This document shows positions 57,369 to 64,000 of a DNA stretch of 64,000 nucleotides, piece by piece. The DNA comes from Nyssa sinensis. Lineage: Eukaryota > Streptophyta > Magnoliopsida > Cornales > Nyssaceae. Each line of letters opens with the position of its first letter. The first letter of the stretch is position 1. The position numbers and the translations under genes were made by a program. A model generated the notes under the pieces. The model searched no databases. It had not been told where the DNA came from and was given only the letters and a program-made list of their open reading frames with translations. Where the stretch lies: contig CM018036.1 of the NCBI GenBank assembly GCA_008638375.1, forward strand, positions 12,882,328-12,946,327. The letters are read 5' to 3'.

Positions 57369-60300
57369 GTAATAACTCGAAAAATTTTTTTTTTAATATA
57401 AAATTTTCTTTGGTTATTAAATATTTTTTTTTATTTATTTATTTTATTTATTATTATCATTATGATTGTTCAGTTTTTTTTTCTTTTGAGGCATGGATTA
57501 TATATATGCATGGTGTATGTATAGTATGTATGTATATATGTGTAGTGTAATATATGTGCATGTAAATATAGATATGTGTATGTATGTGTTATACAGCAGT
57601 GTGTGTGTGTGTGTATTTATGACCAACTGAATGTGTGTGAGGTGGCAGCTAGGTGTGTGTGTGTGTGTTTTGTGTGTGTGTTTAGGGTATATGATGGATA
57701 TATGTACATATAGGTGTATAGGCAGCTTTGCATTAAATGCAAAGCTGCATTTGGGGAGAAACAAGGGGCTGAACAGAGAAAGTCAGGTCAAGGAAGGCTG
57801 CAAGTGGAGGGGGAATAGAGAGAGAAAGAGGAGAGAGAAAGAGTCGGTTGTGAGTGTCTTTGTATATGTGTGTGTGCATCCGTGAGTTAAAGGGGGAAAT
57901 AGAAGGAGAAGATTGAAGTGGGAAGAAGCAGAAGTGGATCAAGAGGAACAGAAGGAGGGAGGAAGCAACCCACCGAGAGAAAAATCAGAAATTTCAAGGT
58001 AAGTGGGTGCTTCTGTTTTAAATTTTAAAAGGCATGATTTGTTTAGTTTAAATCATAGGGTTTTAAAGAGCATGGAAAATGGAGTTTAACGCAACAAGAA
58101 TCAATGAAAATGGTTAAGGGGAGAGGGAGAACTTCCCAGTTACAGGTCTCGGCCATGGGGGTTGGACCTTATCATTTTATGTGTAAAACTCCCTTTAAAT
58201 GATCCTAATATAATCCTACAAAGTGCAGAAAGAGAATAGAAAAAGAAAGAATGAAAAACAGTGGGAAAATGAGCATGAAATCAGAATTTTTCAGTTGGCC
58301 GGAGATTCGGCCATGGGCCTTTGAGCTCTATTTCGAGGAGATTGGGAAGGTTTTGAGGGAAATGGAGGATGGATGTGAGGCCTATGTGAAAAACCGAAGA
58401 GAAAGGCATTTTAAAAACTCGAAAATATCGCCGGAGATCGGTCGCCGGCGCCGGAGAAGGAGCCGGAAACCCTACTGCTACGTCGCCAGGAAAGTCAGGG
58501 GAAGAAGGGGACTGTTCCGGGCCTGGGTCGGGTCGGTTCGGGTTCGGGTTCGGGTCGGGCTTGGGCCTGAACCACCCTGCCACGTGTCGCGCTAAGGTTT
58601 TAAATTAAAAAGAAAATGGGACTGTTTGGTTCCTAGGATAGGGAATTAGAATTGAAATTGAATTGGGGGATGGGGATATCCTATTCCAGGTTTGAGGGAT
58701 AGCCACTGTTTGGCTATCCATAGTGAGAATAGGACTTTCTTAAATTACAAATTGGCCCCTTGACTTTTAGAAATTATAAATTGACCCAAGAAGTTACGGA
58801 ATTTATGAATTGACCCCCCAACTGTTAATAATTATGTTTTGACCCACATGAATAAAATATTAATAAAATATTAATTAAATTAATTTAGTTAATTAAATAT
58901 TCAAAAATATCCCGGAGTCCAAATGGGACAAGTCATTAGTATATTTTGACTATCTCGACCATTCTGAAACCAATGGTGAGGTTCGTTTTACGAGACGAGA
59001 TCCCGAAAAATAAAAGACCCGCAGTAACCTTTAAAATTACCAAAATGCCCCTGAATTGAAGTACAGTCAAACAAACTCCGAATTAGGTAAACAGATAGTG
59101 AAACTTTATTATCTCGAGTATTCCGGACTCAACTGTGGAGTCCGATTTGTGAAAAGAGGTCACGAAATGTAAGGACCCGTGTAAAGCGCAAAATGACTGT
59201 TTTGCCCTTTTGAACCCAGGTGTCCGAATTGAATTCTATGAAAACCTAAACTTAGTTTCTTCGAAGTCCCGGACTCAATAGTGGAGTCTAAATTAGCAAA
59301 ATAGAAACTTATGAATTAAAGACATAAAATTTGATGAATAGAATAAATTCAAATGACAATGAACTGAATTACCTTGTTATGATTTTAGGAGCACGAGAGG
59401 GCAAGGAGAAGGTGATCTGACCTTCGACATTCTCACTGTGATTCTACCATACTTCGAGTACACCTTCTTGAGTTGAGATCGATTATCAGGTACGATATAT
59501 TGTGCTAAGTAAGGAATAGAATTGAGATTAGGAATACTTGTTCTGCTGCCTTGATTGTTCACATGCTTGCTTGATTGTTCACACGCTTATGTGCTTCATG
59601 CTATCTTGCTGTAACTTGGGTGATAATGTGAATAATGATTATGTGTATATCGTATGTGTTAGTGCAGTATGTGAATTATACTCTTTGAGAATTGTTGATA
59701 CCATGAAATATATACTTGGAAGCATGCTTTATGTATGAATGAGATGCATCATTGAGATTACATTATGACATGATGAAATCAGAGCATATTAGCATAGTGT
59801 GATTCCTTGGACATGGCGTGGGTAAGCACTTGGTGCTTTGCATTATGAGGGTGCAGATCCTGTGGTGAAAAACCCAAAATCGGCCAATAGGTACTTGCCA
59901 GCCTGACGGATTCCGGACCGTGAAGCGAGACATACAAGGTACTCATGCCGGCGGGGAAGGACCGTATCATGAGACATGGGTGGGCATAGAGTTGCATGGG
60001 TGTGTCACGCATACTGCTCATATACTGTATATTGTTTATGTGCTGCCATCATGATATTGAATGCCATATAGAAATAACTGTACGCTTGCACATGCCACGA
60101 CCTTAGTTTTGTTTCTTGCATTAGCATTATATTGTACCAGCATGTTGAGCTGACCCCTTTAGTGGGGCAAACATTTCAGATGACGTCCCAGCTGTACGAG
60201 ACGAGGAGATGATCTGATTAGGGACTATGTTAGGCCCAAGGGACGCTTTTGATATTGTGTAAGGGCATAAGCCCGAGACTGTATTTTATTTTGTATGTTG

Positions 60301-60449
60301 TGAGTAAATGGACCAGACCTTATGTATGTATCAGAACAGTATGTAAAATGTATGTGATCGTCCTTAATTATCTTTTATTCCTTTATTATTTTATTTTCTT
60401 TTGTCTTCGTTACTCGCGCCTCGGGTTCGCTGGAATTCAGGGCGTGACA
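57368..60449 (+). mobile_element. Gypsy (Tekay-type) solo LTR inside the CML gene
   Basis: It starts TGTAATAACTCGAAAAAT and ends GGAATTCAGGGCGTGACA. TCTT (57364-57367) recurs as TCTT (60450-60453); a fifth T is shared with the LTR start, so the duplication may be TCTTT. If the LTR and one duplication are ignored, the CML reading frame continues without loss. It is about 3.08 kb, with no internal domains. It is the same family as 42792-46057. It contains TG/TA microsatellites near 57485-57680, a splice-donor-like CAAGGTAAGTGG at 57995-58006, and a GGGTTCGGGTT-type stretch near 58530-58560. The Arg-rich ORF 58251-58595 is a by-product of that composition. Confidence 0.9.
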
Positions 60450-60585
60450 TCTTTGTGCTCTGAGCTTCAAGGATGGATTAGAGATTGAAAACTGCAGGAG
60501 ATTGATTGCGACCTTCGATGAAAACGAAGACGGGAAGATCGATTTCAATGAATTTGCAAAATTGATGGAGAATACTAGCTTTTAG
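60450..60585 (+). pseudogene. Calmodulin-like protein (CML45/46-like), 3' part
   Basis: From 60451 there are 45 codons in one frame to the TAG at 60583-60585. They contain the C-terminal EF-hand FDENEDGKIDFNEF, with calcium ligands at loop positions 1, 3, 5, 9 and 12 (Asp, Asn, Asp, Asp, Glu), and end KLMENTSF. The frame joins exactly to the 5' part at 57368 across the solo LTR. The intact second EF-hand suggests the gene was functional until recently, or decayed only after capture. Confidence 0.85.
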
Positions 60586-60880
60586 TGAATTATTCATTTG
60601 GAAATAAGCTTCAGATTCAATATATTCTTTGAAACATCTTTCTGTTTTGTTGTTCCAATTCGATGCAAAATTGATGGAGAATACTAGCTTTTAGTGAATT
60701 ATTCATTTGGAAATAAGCTTCAGATTCAATATATTCTTTGAAACATTCTTTTTGTTTTGTTGTTCCAATTCGATGCAAAATTGATGGAGAATACTAGCTC
60801 TTAGTGAATTATTCATTTGGAAATAAGCTTCAGATTCAATATATTCTTTGAAACATCTTTTTGCTTCGTTGTTCCAATCC
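60556..60880 (+). repeat. Three tandem copies of the CML 3' end
   Basis: A unit of about 110 bp beginning GCAAAATTGATGGAGAATAC starts at 60556, 60665 and 60775. Each unit contains the last codons, a stop codon in the same context and the start of the 3' UTR. The copies differ at very few positions, so the expansion is recent compared with most repeats here. Confidence 0.92.
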
Positions 60881-61249
60881 GATTTCTATATATTGTCATG
60901 TTGCCGCTTCTTTCTTCTTCTTAGCTCTTGAGGATTCTTATTTCTTATACCAATAATATTATTCTTTATGGAAATCTATGAAAGTAGCAAAAAAAATAAA
61001 AGTTGTATGTATATAAGAAGCTCTGTATCCATATTATATATGGTGCATGGGCTGTGGTTGCAGAGAGCCAGAGATACAGATGTAGAGAGCCAGAGATACA
61101 GATGTAGAGAGAGAAAGAGAGAGAGAGTGGAGACGTTTAGGGGTAAATTTGGTATTTTAAATTTTTTTAATGCTGATGTCATTGTTTTCCGTCTGAATCA
61201 TTAACGGTGTTGGATGGCAGGGGGCAATATGTGACTAACACATGAACCA
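60881..61249 (+). other. 3' flank within the Pack-MULE
   Basis: 3' UTR-like AT-rich DNA, then a short tandem repeat (GAGAGCCAGAGATACAGATGTA, two units at about 61062-61105), a GA run, and the inner part of the right inverted repeat. No gene seen. The ORF at 60968-61204 is not supported. Confidence 0.5.
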
Positions 61250-61343
61250 GAAGGGGGACAGTGTTATTTCAAAAACTATAGGGGAGGTTTATGTAATTGT
61301 CAGAAACCTCAGGGGAGGTAAGTGTAATTAACCCAATTATTTA

Positions 61344-61699
61344 ATATAATGTAGCCCACAAGCAATAATTTAAGAAACAACAAATCTACAATTATCTTTG
61401 ATTCTTCTTTGGAAACTTTTAATTTAGTAGTTAGTTCAAAGTTAGGAGTCCTTTTCCATGTCTAACTATGATAAATTTCTGTATATATACACGTGTATAT
61501 AACAATATCAGATGACCTTTTGAAGAAAAGAAAAGTGGCATTACATGCTAGAGAATTAGAGACGAGGAAGACAAAAGAATTGATAATTAAAGACGTGGAG
61601 AACATCGAGGGTGATCCTAAAATTGAGATAGAGATCTTGTACATAGTATTAGAAGTTGCAACTATGAAGTTAGAGGAAAAAAATAAAATATAGACAAAG
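61344..61699. other. Unassigned DNA
   Basis: AT-rich with a 66-codon ORF at 61493-61693 encoding a Lys/Glu-rich, possibly helical peptide. I recognise no family. It may be part of the LINE on the right or fortuitous. Confidence 0.35.
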
Positions 61700-64000
61700 A
61701 TTGATCAGACAAAAGAGCCCTCCTCCAACAAGCTTACTGTAACCCATCAATGGCCACTTGATATCCCAAAAGAAAACATGGCGGTTCTGGATGGCACCCC
61801 ATTTAGCACCACAACCCCCACTCTTTCATGTTGGTATAACACAATGGTGAATTCACCTAAAACAATCCATTTTGTGGTTAGCAAATTGGCTAAATTTTTT
61901 TAGGTTGGTCCAATGGTGTCTTCCTAATCTATGGTAGTTATTACCATAGAAAAAAAAGAAAAAAATTCTATTGATCAACGTCTCTACTTTACAATGGAGA
62001 ACTTGATTAGAGGAGGAAATCAGATTGATGTTGTACCTAGTATGATTCCACCATATCAAAATCCTGTTTGTGTTTTCAATTGTTACATTGTAGATAAAGA
62101 ACTAGTTACAACAAATATTCCTACTCACAACTCCAAAGTTTCTTTATCTTAATTTAGACTTAACCAGGCCAAAAATGTCTACCTTATGATATTTTGAAAA
62201 GACTTTAGCTTCTCTATGCTTCACAAGGGTCATTATTCCCCCTTGATATTCCAACTTCCAATTCTAATCATTGATTTTTAGAGGATGAGCTGCCCCCTAA
62301 GCCTTTGAAGGTTGTCTTAGTATAAGAATTATTCCCTCTTTTCTTACTATCTTTTTTGAAATTATTCCCATATTTGTGGCTACCATTGGGGGAGTTGACC
62401 GTGGGAGGGAGGTTGTCTTCATCTATTCTATTAAGGGCTTCAAATGGGTTCTTAGAATTTTTAGGAATATCCATGTGAGGGGTAGGATGGGGGGTGGTTT
62501 TCTTTGATGATGATCCCAACTGGTTGGTTACGGTTTGGTTTGGGATTTGGAGGAGGGATTGGGTTTGATTGGGATTGGTTCAAGTTAAAATTTGGTTTAG
62601 GATTTGGGGAAGGGTTATAGGGGTGTTGGCCAAGGGACTAGTGGGGTTAGTTTCAAGTTACTTTTGGACATGATGAGGGGGTAGCTTGCATTAGTATTGG
62701 CTATAGGCCTTGTGGGGTTGGTTTCCAGAATGGCCTAAGTTATTTGAATTGGGAATAGAATGTACAAGATTCTCATGGTGACCATTAGTAGTGGGTTGTT
62801 GGACCCTAATCCTATTGATGGAAGCTTTGGCGCATCTCTCCCTACTATGCCGAAACACCTTATAATCTTCACATTTCTTGGGAACCCACTTATAGTTAAC
62901 CCTTTTCCAAAATATTTCCCCATCTCTAATGTATATAGGGACTTGAAAAAATAGTTTTTTGTAAGCCTTAATCTCAATACACACTTTCACATAGGAGAGT
63001 CTATTCCTATTAGTTGTTAGCCTATCATAAACATGGGAACACCTATGCGCTATTTTCAATTTTGTTTAACATTAATCCCGACCTCTATTGTAACTTTAGC
63101 CTAGGGAATCTGACCTAAATAGGGACTCTCATAACACATTCACGGTCCAAGGAGAGCTTAGAGGACCAAAGTTTTAAAATGAAGGGCTTATTTTCAACAG
63201 TCCATGGTCCCATTTCCATAATATTTAGCTTGTCTTCCTCACTCTTGAAATCAAATATGTATATCCATATATCAAAAAGATACATATCCACTACCTCCTT
63301 GGCCCTTCACCTTCTTGTTTATGAAATTTAGCATGATTTTGAAAGGAGGTTTGGCACCAAGAACGTAACCCACTAGTGCATTATTTCCACCTGTCAACCT
63401 CCTATTGAAAATCTTTAGGACCACATTCTATTCTGTTGTCACCACTTTCAATAACAAGGGCTATGTATTCCAGTTGAAGATTGTTGGTCTTTACCCTATT
63501 GGCTAACAAGACATCTTTCCAGACCTAATGTTTATTTTGTTAGGTTGGATGGTATGTTTGTGGTTATGGTTATTCAAGGTAATGGTAGTTATAAAGGGAA
63601 GGAAAGTTGGTTTGGGGGTGGTTGGGGTGAGTAGTTGAAAGGCTTTTCAACGCTCTATGAAAAGGAGCAAGGAGGTGGTTGGGTTTGGTCACATGGACCT
63701 GCAAAAAGAGTGTAGCGCACTCAACATTGACTGGCTCCTTCAACTAGGAGGCGCTTTAGGGTCTAATCGCAGCTTCACCATGGGGAATTTCCTTATCTTC
63801 CATGGTATCTATTATTGGATTCTTCATTGGTTGAGGGTGGTATTCAATGAAAGAGCTTCTAAAGGATGCAGGTTTTAATCCGATTCTATTTTGGCTTCCT
63901 CTACCCCCACTAACAACCCATTGAGTGACATTTCTTCCCCTTATGGAAACGATGTTGGGTATTTTGGCGTTGTCATGCATATGAGGCAAACCATAGTTGG
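61700..64000 (-). pseudogene. LINE ORF1 and endonuclease relic
   Basis: Read right to left on the minus strand: a leader region near 63540-64000; a DUF4283 segment at about 63060-63300 (DFKSEEDKLNIMEMGPWTVE followed by KPFILKLW); a C-terminal half with RLSYVKVCIEI and a zinc-knuckle-like VPKKCEDYKVFRHSRERC at about 62870-62925; a low-complexity linker; then an AP-endonuclease piece at about 61853-62060 (SSNQVLHCKV, FYGNN). Stops and frameshifts occur throughout, and the second Cys of the usual CX2C knuckle is Tyr. The RT is missing at the left. The element may extend past the window end. Confidence 0.65.

Larger units (their letters stand above)
56322..61334. mobile_element. Pack-MULE carrying a CML45/46-like gene
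   Basis: The left end GGGATAATTACACTTACCTC and the complement of the right end, GGGTTAATTACACTTACCTC, begin inverted repeats that stay alignable for about 90 bp (56322-56412 and 61250-61334). The 9 bp outside each end are identical, AATTATTTA (56313-56321 and 61335-61343), the duplication length made by Mutator transposases. There is no transposase inside; instead there is a plant calcium-sensor gene in plus orientation, later split by a solo LTR. Without that LTR the element is about 1.93 kb. GC-rich sequence at 56530-56660 just inside the left end may be a second captured fragment. Confidence 0.88.

Noticed and set aside
57485..57764. ORFs in the TG/TA-rich part of the solo LTR
   Set aside because: Their length comes from microsatellites that lack stop codons in some frames.
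58528..58562. Telomere-like GGGTTCGGGTT repeats
   Set aside because: The unit is GGTTCG, not the plant TTTAGGG. The run is short and inside an LTR.
58251..58595. 114-codon ORF with Arg-rich segment
   Set aside because: It lies inside the solo LTR 57368-60449 and its Arg and Val runs come from GGGTTC-type repeats. The related LTR at 44078-44263 does not conserve the frame.
60556..60880. CRISPR-like direct repeats
   Set aside because: They are contiguous 110-bp tandem units covering a gene end, without spacers, in plant DNA.
61493..61693. Lys/Glu-rich 66-codon ORF as a small gene
   Set aside because: No recognisable family, no nearby promoter or splice signals, and it borders a decayed LINE.

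Overview
This is plant nuclear DNA, most likely from a eudicot with a large, transposon-rich genome. It is AT-rich and full of microsatellites. It carries plant-type L1 LINEs (DUF4283 ORF1, AP endonuclease, reverse transcriptase, zf-RVT), Ty3/gypsy chromoviruses of the Tekay/Del type with LTRs near 3 kb, copia relics primed by initiator tRNA-Met, Mutator-like and hAT-like elements, and tRNA-derived SINEs. I see no prokaryotic genes, CRISPR arrays or rRNA. I cannot name the species.

Only two stretches look like former or present host genes. (1) On the minus strand, a non-coding 5' leader exon near 16.03-16.2 kb and a 63-codon first coding exon at 7687-7875 match the N-terminus of plant G3BP-like proteins (NTF2 domain plus RRM). 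The 8.2-kb intron between them is packed with LINE, SINE, hAT-like and MITE insertions, and the remaining exons would lie left of the window. (2) On the plus strand, a CML45/46-like calmodulin-like gene (56753-57368 and 60450-60585) sits inside a Mutator-like element with about 90-bp terminal inverted repeats and a perfect 9-bp target duplication. That makes it a Pack-MULE. Its coding sequence carries an in-frame TGA in one EF-hand loop and is split by a 3.1-kb solo LTR.

Layout. 0-7 kb: plus-strand LINE relics, including a 2.1-kb one with an internal deletion, and an ORF1 relic. 7-16.3 kb: G3BP-like exon, its intron and its leader. 16.3-25 kb: AT-rich decayed repeats, a LINE relic, a short LINE with a 17-bp duplication, a fold-back Mutator-like element and hAT-like elements. 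25.59-36.36 kb: a complete but dead 10.8-kb Tekay-type element on the minus strand with TSD ATATT, two LTRs of about 2.97 kb, a primer-binding site, a polypurine tract and gag-pol. 36.4-42.4 kb: LTR-like DNA, a copia solo LTR and a copia gag relic. 42.4-51.5 kb: a nest in which one old gypsy-type LTR is split by a gypsy-type solo LTR and a copia-type solo LTR. 51.5-56.3 kb: a LINE reverse-transcriptase relic and LTR-like DNA. 56.3-61.3 kb: the Pack-MULE. 61.5-64 kb: a minus-strand LINE ORF1/endonuclease relic.

No working multi-gene system is apparent. The value of the window is its stratigraphy: many insertions have readable target duplications, so their order can be reconstructed. The best candidates for new description are the Pack-MULE carrying a CML gene, the LINE-like 3' tail on a tRNA-derived SINE, and the tRNA-like unit carried inside the Tekay LTRs. 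Boundaries given as approximate are limits of recognisable similarity. Family assignments come from motif recognition, not from searches.
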